A stretch of 45,166 nucleotides of DNA from Parachlorella kessleri (lineage: Eukaryota; Chlorophyta; Trebouxiophyceae; Chlorellales; Chlorellaceae): the NCBI GenBank assembly GCA_001598975.1, contig BBXU01001396.1, positions 1 through 45,166 of the forward strand. Direction: 5' to 3'. Shown piece after piece: positions 24,167 through 34,578 of this stretch. Position 1 is the first letter of the stretch, and each line of letters begins with the position of its first letter. A program made the translations under genes and the position numbers. The notes beneath the pieces are model-generated. The model was not told the DNA's origin. It saw only the letters and a program-made list of their open reading frames with translations, and did no database searches.

Positions 24167-26845
24167 TGCTGATGCTCGATGGTGGGGCAGACTTTGCGAT
24201 CAGTAGGTCCCGGACTGCTCAGGTTGTTTTGATCACATTGAGGGTCTCAACTAGGCATGCATCTTGGTCAGTTCTAGCTTGTAAGATCCCACTTGGCCAA
24301 GCTTGGTTTTGAGTATTGCGTGCTTGGCATGCTGGGGTCTCTGGGGATATATCCTGGCCAGCCCAGGCCATGCCCAGGCCGAGCCCGATAGGCTGCGATC
24401 AGTAGGCCGCGGCATGGGCGTAGGCCGAGCCTGATCAGTTGGGACTCACCCACCCCCGGGACAACTGATCACCTGCCAGGTACTAGGTACCAAGCCGGAG
24501 CTGTCCAGCGCTTGTACTCAGTCTCTGACAGTCAGGGGCACTGCAGGGACAGCATACCAGGACTGTTCACGCCAGCAGCAGGCGACTTCTCTGCCCCCGA
24601 CACTTACAGCCTGCCACCCATGTCCCAGGACAGCCTGGCAGCTGGCAGGCCCAGGCGGTTGGGTGCAGGGGCTGGGATGCATCAGATCCTGCTACAGGAA
24701 CGGGTACAGTGGCGGACACTTGCAGCCTGCCACCCATCGCACCTAGGGGAAGACCTGCAGCATGTGGCATGGCAGCAGGCGGCCACGGCTGCGGCAGTGC
24801 AAGCGCCACTGTCAGGCAGCAGCTATGGCCGCAAGCCGCCCCAGCCTCTCCTCTAGGCCTGAGGAAGCTGGCAGATGAGGGAGAAGAGGAGACAGGCAAT
24901 TACCTCAGCGGAGAGGCAGTGCAGCAGGTGCTGCACAGCAGACGGTCTGTGTGCCTATCTGGGCTGAGAACGGCAAGAAAAGCACCAACAAGCAAAGCGA
25001 GGTCTTCAAGCCGCTGCCAAGCGTAGGACAGGACGGCAACCGGGTGCACAGCGGAAGCTGCTGGATGCAGTTGATGAGAAGCCCAAGCTGGCCCTTGCCA
25101 GCGCAACTACAAAATTTCCACAATCACCGTGGACACTGGTACAGATGACCGGCTCAGCACTGCCATCGGCCACTTAGCTTGCCCCAGTGGCAACAAGGCC
25201 GTTGTGATCTTAAGCCAGCCGCAAGAGGCAGCGGGGGCAGCTGGGCGGCCGGGTGGCATTGCAGCTGCTGGCAGGGGTGTAAAGGAGCCAGCTGCAGACT
25301 TCAGCTATAGCGGTTTGGGTGGGCAAGTGCGCCCCACGAATAACAGTGGGGGAGCCCTTGCCATGCTGGCAGACAGTGGATGCTGGGCTCGGCAGCTTTA
25401 TCCATGCTTCAGGTGGAATAGCAAGCCCACCTGGTGACGGTCTTCGTGCTGCTGGCTGGGCATGTGGGCCGCTGCTTCCGTCTGAGAAACGCCGAGCATG
25501 CGCGGCCAGGTGCCGCCACTGGTTCCCTGGTCTGCAAGCTTGTGTTCCACTGCTTTCCACTGGAGGCTGGCCACTGCTGATGGTGACGGTGAGGATGTTG
25601 GCGGCAACAGCGGCGAGTCAGCTGGTGAAGAGATTGACTATGGCGACCTGCCGGCCTTGCCTTAGTACTTAGCCTGGTGGACGGCGGTAAACATTCCTTT
25701 ACCAAACCACATAGTTGACATATTGTGTGTCAGGCCTGGTGTCTTGGTTGCCACTGCGTATATGTGCAGCGTCGCCCCTTAAAATGGCTGAGCTGGGGGA
25801 CGGGTTCTACCTATGCGGGTGGCATGCCTCCCTACCCACTATCTGTAGAATTAGGGTCATCCTGAATGATGTCTTCTATGTAGTCTGGCAGAGGGATGTT
25901 TGCCGCCTTCCACCACTCTAGGTCTGAGACGAGGCCGGCGGGCCCATACTATATATATTGCAGATGTTTCCTTGCTGGCTATAGCGTAGGATACCCAGTG
26001 CGGGTGGCAATGCTCTGAGTCTCAAACGATGATGACAGTCGCAGAGATTGGTTTACCACGACTGAGTGTCATAGTGCTTGGCAGCAGGCTGACAACTACA
26101 GCAGGCATTGCTGAGCATCGCTAAGGACACAATATCGACGTGCTACAGAGCGGCAACGCCAGTGCTGTGAACCTTGAAGCTCTTTTCTGCTTGCTGGAAC
26201 CACCCAGTAATGAGTGCTGGGATGCTGGCATGGGTGGGTCGGCAGCTATTTTATGTGCCCAGGGGTTTCGTGCGACCTTGAAGAGGACTGCACCCTAAAC
26301 TTGACTTAGCAGCATGTAACTGGCTGTGAGACCACTATGTCAGGACTTTGGGATGGCTGTTGCTGGGCTCCTGCAGGCCCTATGGCCACTTCATTTGCAA
26401 TGGCGGCATGCAGTCAGTCTCCATGCCCAAAGGGTTCTGCACCCTATACTCCCATGCTAGGGTCCAACACCGGGGCACAAGGACGCCTTATACTGAGCAC
26501 ATGCCCTGAAGGGTACATGCCTACAGGCTGAGCCCCGGTTGATCAATCTGTCACAGCAGGCTTACACTGTCAAGTACACGCTGGCTATAAGGCAGTCTCA
26601 TTCACAGCATGCCGCCACATCAAGCATACTGATGATGGAGTTAAAGGTGTTCGTCTCAGGGCAAGTGAAATACGACAAGGTCTGACAACGGTGCACTGAG
26701 TACGAGTCAATCAGAAGGGGACCTGTTGACTGGCATCTGACTACTGCCGACGTGCTGAAGGCCAGCATTTTGAACCCACATACAGTGCATTTTACGCTCC
26801 TAAGGGTACACCCTTAGATAGCGCATAGTTCACAACTATCACTAG
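24167..26845. other. 2.7-kb spacer between copies 1 and 2, possibly a degenerate inserted element
   Basis: This spacer is far longer than the other two in the array (371 and 840 bp). Open stretches on the plus strand near 24512-24856, 24709-25026 and 25319-25672 encode Ala/Gly/Pro-rich sequence with no recognised domain, and they are broken by stops and frame changes. A near-perfect 23-bp direct repeat occurs at 24599-24621 and 24715-24737 (one mismatch). A 10-bp inverted repeat TGATCAGTTG lies at 24432-24441 and 24462-24471. No transposase, integrase or reverse transcriptase motif was found, so the identity is open. The stretch 25700-26845 shows nothing recognisable beyond the 3' UTR expected for copy 2. 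Confidence 0.4.
24599..24737. repeat. 23-bp direct repeat pair in the spacer between copies 1 and 2
   Basis: GACACTTACAGCCTGCCACC and the three following bases at 24599-24621 recur at 24715-24737 with one A/G change. Confidence 0.8.
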
Positions 26846-29800
26846 TCAGTCACCCTTGCGTTCTGCGAAGACATCGATGACATCGCCACTCTCCATGCCC
26901 AGGTTTGCTGGAGTAGAGGTTGGAGAGACCCTGACGCCGTTGAAGAGAAAGCGCTGCTGGTCTTGGTCCACTTGCACCTGCAAGGTGAAGCAGTAGCTAA
27001 GGCTTCAGAATAGCCTAAGCAGAAGCACTGCAGATGCAGCCATTGGCTACAGGTGGATCCAAAGAGTTATACGTGAGCAGGCACCCGAAGTGAGATGTAT
27101 GGTCTGGGTAGTGGTCTGAGTGTCAACAGGTAATCAGCTCGCCTCACAAGCGGGGCAGGGACAGAAGATATCTAGCCGAGCTGATATCATTGTGCAAGTA
27201 TATATGCACCGTTACTGCGTGACATGTTGGCCGCCCCACTCGTTGGAGCAGCATGGCGGTAGCTAACAGGGTTGGTCGGAGCGGTATGCTGTTGTGACTG
27301 GACTGTGGCACTGACGGCTTACCTGAGTGCAGTAGGCAGCGAACACTGCCTGCAGCCTGCTCGTGGGCCGCACCCGGAAGGCTAACCGGTGTGTCTTCGC
27401 AACATCCTCAAAGACCAGCACCATCTTGCCATCAGCTTCGCCGGCACCCGGCCCACCAGCAGCCCCTGCTGTGGCGGTGTGTAGTGCACCCCACGCTGCT
27501 TCTGACGCCGCTTGGAGCTGCTCCTGGGGCGCACCGGCAACTCTTACACTACCGCCAGTTCCACCCTGTTCAACAAGGGCACAAACCATTTGGGCGGCTG
27601 TGGTTGCAGTGGGTAGGGGTCTACGATGCAACATGTCGGTCTACCGGTGCAGGACAGCCTCGCCTGTTTTCTGCCCTTCTGGTGGGGCTTCAATGCGACC
27701 ACTACTGATAGCAACATCATGCCCCAATCACAAGAATCGCTGCCAAAATATACCAGGGTAAAGCCTAAGCCACATGACACTGCAACCCGGCTAACACGTA
27801 CCCACTGCTGCATGACACCGTTGCCAGATCCAGGAAGTGCAGAAAATGCATGTGGTGCGCAAGTCAGCTGTGGCGCACCTGGGAGGCAAAAGCTGTGTGG
27901 GGAACCTTTTTGATCTTGGTCTTCGGGCGGTGGCTGTCGTGACCTGCTATGCTGCTGGCTTCACTGCAGGCTGCATCACTTGGCGCGGCTGGCAGTGCAA
28001 GAGCGGCTGCTCTTTCCTGCCATGCCGAAGGTGCCAGCCCAGCTTGCTCACAGGACTGCTGGTAGGTTGTGCCTTGGGCTGAAGTGGCTGCCTGTGCTGA
28101 TGCCTTCCTGTCCGCTGCTGTGGATGCATCCACTGCTGCTGGAGCTACAGATAGTGCCGCCGCGGCTCCTGCCGCCGCCAGGGCGGGTGATGGGAAGGGA
28201 GCAGCCACACCAGATGCCGGCCAAGCTCCAACAGCTCCATTGACGCTGCGGTGCGTGAGGCTGAACCGCTCCATGAGGCCAGCCCCTGTTGTGGGTGGGT
28301 ACCTGTCAGCCAGCCAGTCAGGGCCAACGTTGGCGCCGTGGCAGCCATTGCACTCTTAAGAGGCACACAAGTACATGTAGTAGTCACTTCGCATCAGGTT
28401 GGCAAATGAAGCAGCACCATCGCAGCAGACACAACTGAGACGGCAACCGCCCCTTCCTGTGCCACCTGCTTTAGTACATCCCCAACATGCACACAGCAAT
28501 CCAGCCCGCAGCCTTGACAATCTGCGTGCAAAGACTGCATGGCCGGCTGCATCCAGCTCCCGGGTCAAGTCTATGCGGGCGGACGGCGCTGGGCGCAGCT
28601 TGAAGGTCAGGCTGCAGCGGGGTGCCTGGCCGGCGCCTGGGGCTACCTGCAAGCGTAGACACTGGCTTGATGAAACTTTCACATCCCGAAAACACTCTGA
28701 GAGCATCCCTTGCACACCGCCTGTCAGACCCAGATAAGTATTCCACAGATCGCACTCGACTCCGCCAGCACCAGATACCTTGGGACTCCTGAACTCAGGA
28801 TATGTATAGTGCACTTGTTCAGGGGTCTTTGGCTGGCATGTGCAAGTGTCCCCTGCACCAGGACCTGGGGGCTCCATGCACTTCACGCCCCCGACTGGTG
28901 CCCTATGGTTTTCCCATGATACCACTCAAGGTATGGCTGCAGCTGTGCTCTTGAGGGCTGGGCGAGGTGTTACGTTATAACACAGAAGGGGCCTGCCGCC
29001 GCTGCTATATCAATGCCAGCAAGAGGACAAGGATGTGCACCACATAGTATAGAACGCACCACCCTGTGCTGCGCTGCCGGCAGCAGGCCGCAAAGCGCAT
29101 ATTCCAGCGTGTGCCCTGGTACCAGCACCACTTGGTCCTCGCCCAGCGGACCCACTTCGTGCCACTTCCCATAGGCGTCCATGACCTGCAAGAAGTGCAT
29201 ACACCCTGGCGGTCAGTAGCGGGAATACAACACAGAAAATCAGTCACAAGAGAACTACTACTGGTCAGTCAACATGCGGCGGCCTTGCCGCTCAGGAAGC
29301 AGCATCGACTCTACAGTGCAGACTTTACAGCAGGGCTTGACACGATAGTGCAGCTGTGGTGTCACACACGACCTTGACGGATCGAGGCCTACCTCCAGGC
29401 CTGCCTGCTCAGGAGCATACACCAGTGTCAGCAAGCCGCGGTCTACATGCGCCTCACAGGGACCTTCAGCTGGTGTATCAACCACGGCAGCCGCGTCAGC
29501 CACGTCAGCTGCAGCTGCTGTGCTGTAGTGAAAGGCATGCAGCAGTGAGGCGGACCAGCTCTGCAGGAAGGTTACAGAAACCTCAAATTTAGGGATGCGC
29601 ACGCTGGCTACACCCAGGCAGAGACAGCACTGTCCAACCGCAAGCATACCTTGCAGAAGATGCTACTACAACACAACCCATGCAAGCAAGCACCGTAGGT
29701 ACAGCAGAGCTACTAGAGCACCTGTGTGTCAAGCGGGGTCTCCACCATGTCCGCCAGGGAGCCTGGCGCGAGCCGCACACCTCTGCTGGCACTGATGCAG

Positions 29801-30259
29801 CGCAGCACGGCGGTGCAGACCTCCTGGCCGGCTGTCATGGCCTGCAGCCACAGTCAGCGCGGCATCAGCTGGAGGTGGCAGCATGTGAGGCACTAAGGCC
29901 TGCGCCGCAAGTACAGCAAAGACACCTTGGCTCACGCAGGCACCAAGCACCTTTTGCAGATCTCTGTGCTGGTGCCAGTGGCTACCCAGGGTGTCCGGCA
30001 GCCAGGGCCCACTTTAATAGCTGAAAACCTGCTTCTGGCCAGGGTCCTGGAACCCCACACCCTGGGTCGCATATGACTCCTCTAGGGCCATGTTCTGCCA
30101 CTCAGGTTGCTCAAATATACGCTGAACAATTTCATAGGCATGCTTCAAAGCTGTTTGCTGGCTCCCGTCGGGGTGCACGATCAGGTACCCGTCGAGGGCA
30201 AGGGCCTTGAACACGGCATCTGCGGTCTGTAGCTCTCTTTCTGTGACAAGCCAGGACAT
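26846..30259 (-). pseudogene. 2-oxoglutarate/Fe(II) dioxygenase-SUMO-like fusion, copy 2 (nonsense codon in exon 1)
   Basis: Exons are 29951-30259, 29722-29841, 29393-29560, 29060-29185, 28519-28646, 27879-28302, 27323-27565 and 26846-26977, matching copy 1 in order and phase. Exon 1 carries an in-frame TAA at 30014-30016, where copies 1, 3 and 4 have Lys, Gln or Arg before SGP; the frame resumes at once and the other seven exons are open. Catalytic residues are kept: AHVDRGLLTLVYAP, AAQHRV and RCS. This copy has the most SUMO-like domain of the four: RFLFNGVRVSPTSTPANLGM followed by ESGDVIDVFAERKGD and stop. The exon-5 donor has moved by three bases to GTCAAG. The N-terminus is about 12 residues shorter than in copies 1 and 3. 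Either it is a recent pseudogene, or an alternative first exon or downstream start rescues it. A sequencing error at one base would also explain it. Confidence 0.72.
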
Positions 30260-30629
30260 AGGAGAACAGGTGCGGCAGGAGTTCTAAGCAGAGGGCAGCA
30301 GGGAGAAAGTTATGGAGGGAAAGATAACTGGCAAAGACAAAGAGAAGCAATACTGGCAGGACAGCAGGCGTCAAACAGTGAGACGCAGGCGAATGCAGAG
30401 CGCAGCACTGAAGGGGGGGGGGGGGTGGGGGGGGTTACAAGCCGACAGCGCAGCACAAAGCGTGCCCGCCTGCCGCCAAGGCCCCCATGGGAAGCTGTCC
30501 TGCCAACCTATCCACTACTTCCAAGACCACCTACAGACAGGCACAGCAGTTTGATACCTGCAAGTCAACCGTCAGGGGCACTGCGTTGAGGGCTCCCACA
30601 GGGCATAGCTGCATTTCAGTACCTCCACA
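30260..30629. promoter_or_regulatory. Spacer between copies 2 and 3 with a long G run
   Basis: These 370 bp separate the start of copy 2 from the stop of copy 3, so they should hold the copy 2 promoter and the copy 3 3' UTR. The only clear structure is a run of 13 G, one T and 8 G at 30413-30434. No TATA box was recognised. Confidence 0.4.
30413..30434 (+). repeat. Poly-G tract (G13-T-G8)
   Basis: The plus strand has thirteen G, one T and eight G. It lies about 155 bp upstream of the copy 2 start and could fold as a G-quadruplex, or act as a slippage site in replication or sequencing. The exact length in the assembly should be treated as uncertain. Confidence 0.85.
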
Positions 30630-33600
30630 TTAGTCACCTCTCATGTTTAGCGCCATGGTGATGGTGTCACCATTCTGCATGCCATAGTCTGCTGGCGTAT
30701 GGTCCAGCTCCCCCCTCTTTACGCACACCGCGCTCTTCACGACTGGCCGCAACTGATCCAATGGAATACCAGCCTGCATGGGCGGGCACCAAATCCTGTA
30801 AGGCCCAACAGCTTGCTGGCACCACAGCAGTCATATAGTATAGCCTGTCAAAAAAGAAACGGCACTGACTGTCACAAACGGCGTAGTTCCGGACCTCCTT
30901 GTGGGAACATGCTGTACTTGAGTGCACCTGCCTCCCAGGAAGACTACGGTGACCAAGGGAGCACTCCCCCGGGGCCCGGCCCTTCCCAACCGTACACCCA
31001 GCCCACCAGCTGACCTGCTTGCTCCTCCGGACGCTCGCTTACCATTTCGGAGAACGCCTCGATTATCCTCCTCAGCCTGATTGAGGGCTGGACCTTACAC
31101 AGGTATGCGTAGTTGGTCATTGTCAAGATGACGAGCTCAATCGTGGCTGCAGCTTCATCGGCTCCTTGCCCGTCCTCAGCCGCTGCCGGAACCACCAGGC
31201 GACGTACGCGAGACGCCCCTCCCACAAGGCCGGCAGCAACATCTGCTGCTGTTGTCGCCTGAAAACATGAGTCAGCCACATCCGCAACATTGAGCACGGC
31301 TCTGGTAACACAGTATATGCAAGTGCAATACCTCTTTTGCTCAAGAATGCACAAATGCCTGGCTGGGCCGCTTGGGCGCGGCGTGAAAGCTGCCGACGAC
31401 TCAAGCAAGGTTGGAAAGCAGTGCATCCTGTGCTATGCTGCCCCCAAGGGGAGCATGGCGATATCCAAGACAGCCAGAGAGGCCAGCATTGACGCTGAGC
31501 AAAGGGATCTGCTAGGCACTAACCCGCACCTGGGGCACAGCTGGTGAGCTGGGGACCTTCTTGAGCTTCTTCTTCCCTCGCTGGCCCTTCAGGGCTGCTC
31601 TACCACTGGCCTCGCCGCTCACCAACCCCGGTACTACACATGCTGCTGCCCTGTCATGTTCAGATGCAGAGGAGCCAGAGGCTCCCACGGAGAAGGGCAG
31701 CTGGCTGTCTGCATCTTCCGCTGGTTTCGGTTCTGCCTGGGCTGGTGTATGGACTCCAGCGTCCAGGGGTGCTTCCACGTGTGCTGGTCCTGGTTGTGGG
31801 ACCAGAGGCTCTGCTGGGAATGGCCCGCTGGGAGCTACATTTTCCCTGTTCGGCCCGCGGCTGATGTGTGCCAGCAGGTCAGCCCCTGTCATTGGCGGGT
31901 ACCTGCCAGCCAACAACACAGTTCTTCTTACCCTCGGGCAGCAGTGCAACTGAAACACATGCTCACATGCTTCGACTTCTGCCAACATCACAGCAGCGTA
32001 AGCTTCTCTATAACACGAGATGACTCAAGAAGTTCTGAGCTAAGCGCTCGAGCCTCCACTACCTATCCATATCCCATGCACCACACTGTCGTTCCTCGCA
32101 TTGCCACACTCTGTTGCACCTGTGGGCACTACAATATTAGCCACACCTGCGCGCCAGGACTGCGTGCCCGGTTTCATCCAGCTCCTTGACGAAGTCTACC
32201 AGGGCATCAGGCGCTGGCCGCCGCTCGAAGGTCAAGCAGTGGCCCTGCGGCACGCCGGCGTTAAGCGCCACCTGCAGCTAACAATGCCAAACTGGTACGG
32301 CACATCAACATGCGCATCATGCCTGCCGGCTCTGGGCGCTTATGCAAGGTACTGTGAGCCCGAGCACTGCTTGTCAGGCGGCTGAGCATGCTTCTGTTGC
32401 CCATATGAAGGCTGGCAACCAGACACGACCTCACCGCTTCATGACAACCTTGGTTAGGATGCAGCCCACCTAAGGACAGGAAGCGCATACTCAGCCTTGC
32501 AGGGCGCTTACCACCCTGTACTGTGCAGCCGGCAGCAGGCCGCAAAGTGCATACTCCAGCGTGTGCCCTGACACCAGCAGCACTTGGTCCTCGCCCAGCG
32601 GACCCACCGCCTGCCACTCCCCAGACGCATTTATAACCTGCAATGCCGCACTTGCTCGCGCTAGGCAATGGTTATGCTGGGCTACTGGCGCATGCTCGTA
32701 TTACCTAAGGCCGCTGCAAGGACAGGTACTCATGAGGACATGCCACAATGCTGTAAACGCCAAGGCAGCAAACATGCAAGCCGCAGCGCTGATACATAAG
32801 CCCGCTGGCACTGGCCAGCAGCCTGTCTTGCCACACCTCCAGGCCTCCCTGATCAGGAGCGTACACCAGTGTAAGCAAGCCAGGGTGAATGCCATGCTTG
32901 TAGGCATCATCAGGCCGCGGGTCACCAGCTGCTGGGGTCCATGATGCCATGCCAGCTGATGGAAAGCAGGCGCGCAGGATTGAAGCCGACAAGTGCTGCA
33001 GCCACGGCCGGACCCTGTCACTGGGCAATCATGACTTTTGGGGGAGCAGAACAACCTGGTGACCATGTGGAAAGGACCAGGTAATCATACTACTTAGGGG
33101 ACGGACAGCTTCCTGGGCGTTAATATCTATCTATTAATTTCACTTCAAGCCAACGAGGCAAGGTCTGTTACCTGTGGGTCAAATGGCGGCATCTCAACCA
33201 GCCTCTGCAAGGCTGCTGGAGGTAGCCGCACCCCTCTGCTGGCGGCTAAGCAGTTCAGCACCAGCATGCACAGGTCCTGACCGGCTGCCATGGCCTGCAG
33301 ACATAGCACATGCTTTCTATTCAACTAGAAAGGCATGCAGGCAGCGTGCGGGAAAGGGTGGATAGGCAGTGGTCGGAAGCCATCCAGCCCACGCACCTTG
33401 TGCCACGTGCTGTGCTGCTGGCTGCCGAGGTCACCTGCCGGCCGGGGGCCGCTTTGGTAGCTGAACTCCTGTTGGTAGCCCTCGCCCATCCACCCCTCAC
33501 CGAGGCTGGCACCTGGTGTTCTAGGCGCCTGGGCGCCCAGTGCAGGGTGGTTCACCAAGTCTTTGCTGCAGGCATAGGCTGCCTGCATGGCACTTTGGTG

Positions 33601-33738
33601 CAGGCCGCTCTTGGGCAACTGTAGCGTCAAGCCGCCTTCCTTCGCTAAGGACTTGAAGATCGAGTCTGAGGTCTGTTGCCAGGCTTCATCAGCGACCCAG
33701 GGAGGGATCAGCTCCTCCAGAGTATGGACATGGGGCAT
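30630..33738 (-). CDS. Dioxygenase-SUMO-like fusion, copy 3 (open frame, catalytic residues lost)
   Basis: Exons are 33397-33738, 33172-33294, 32837-32995, 32512-32637, 32147-32271, 31530-31902, 31043-31258 and 30630-30773. All phases fit and give about 535 residues from an ATG to TAA. The domain order equals copy 1, but the active site is changed. The HVD metal motif is replaced by HGIH, which adds one codon and turns Asp into His. The distal His is Tyr248 (AAQYRV; CAC to TAC). RCS is replaced by GHC, which removes the 2-oxoglutarate Arg. The rest of the core (GLLTLVYAP, GEDQVLLVSGHTLEYALCGL) and the linker (RYPPMTGADLL, then a basic GKKKLKKVP) are preserved. The C-terminal domain has TIELVILTMTNYAYLCKV, then GIPLDQLRPVV and DYGMQNGDTITMALNMRGD. 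Without these ligands classical dioxygenase chemistry is not expected, so I infer a pseudoenzyme or binding scaffold. Confidence 0.75.
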
Positions 33739-34578
33739 CCTCGCCTGATCAGCCTGATGGCTAGATGTGTCTGGTGGAGTTGCAGCTTTGTGGTACCTGA
33801 AAGGCCTGCTGCTGGTGCTTGAGACATGTCATGTACACACTCGCGATCTCCAGAAGATATGAAAGAAAATGGCATACTTGTACATGCTGGATGCTGAGCT
33901 GGCGTGCTTTGAAATGCAGGAGGGCGCCGAGAAACACGTGGGATCGATGCCATTCAAGTTGTGGGACAGCAGGTGTTCCTGATGTGACCCTATGGCTTCT
34001 AGAGCTCTGCATGGTCATGCTCAGGCACGCTTAGTAGGTCGGCAGCTGCCATTGCTGAGTTGCTCAAAGGGCAGCAGGCGGCACCGGTTTATGTTCGTGT
34101 TTGGTCCTAAGCTGAGGAGTCCAGTGTCAGACAAGCATGTGGTCAGCCAATGCACCTTGCTTTGCTTCCAACTCCTTTCTAGTGATGACGCTGGCAGGCA
34201 CGCCATACGCTGAAATTCAGACCTGTTGCCGGTGCGCTAGGACATTTCGGGCGACGAGGGATGTGCCAGCCCACAGGCAACCGCTGGGAACAGTGTTATG
34301 TACAGGAAAGGAGGACGCAACATATTGTGGCTGAAGAAGCTACCAACTCCCTCAACAGGGCGCACACTGCACTGCCGGCAGCACCTGTACGCCCTGTCCA
34401 CCATGGCTCGCTGCGACATGCATGCTGAACTTGTGAGAAACCACCTAGCAAACCATGCCCAGTTGATGACAAAAGCGGACTAGCAACCTAGCACATACGA
34501 TTCTACCATCGTCCTTGCAAGCCTGGTTACCATTGCGGCCACCCCAAGCCCAGCCAAGGCTAACCCAGGGCCGACATG
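33739..34578. promoter_or_regulatory. Spacer between copies 3 and 4
   Basis: This 840-bp interval should contain the copy 3 promoter and 5' UTR and the copy 4 3' UTR. Short open stretches on both strands have no recognisable domain and no matching splice pattern, and no clear regulatory motif was seen. Confidence 0.35.

Noticed and set aside
24512..25672. Protein-coding gene on the plus strand in the copy 1-copy 2 spacer
   Set aside because: Frames are broken, no splice-compatible model was found and no domain was recognised.
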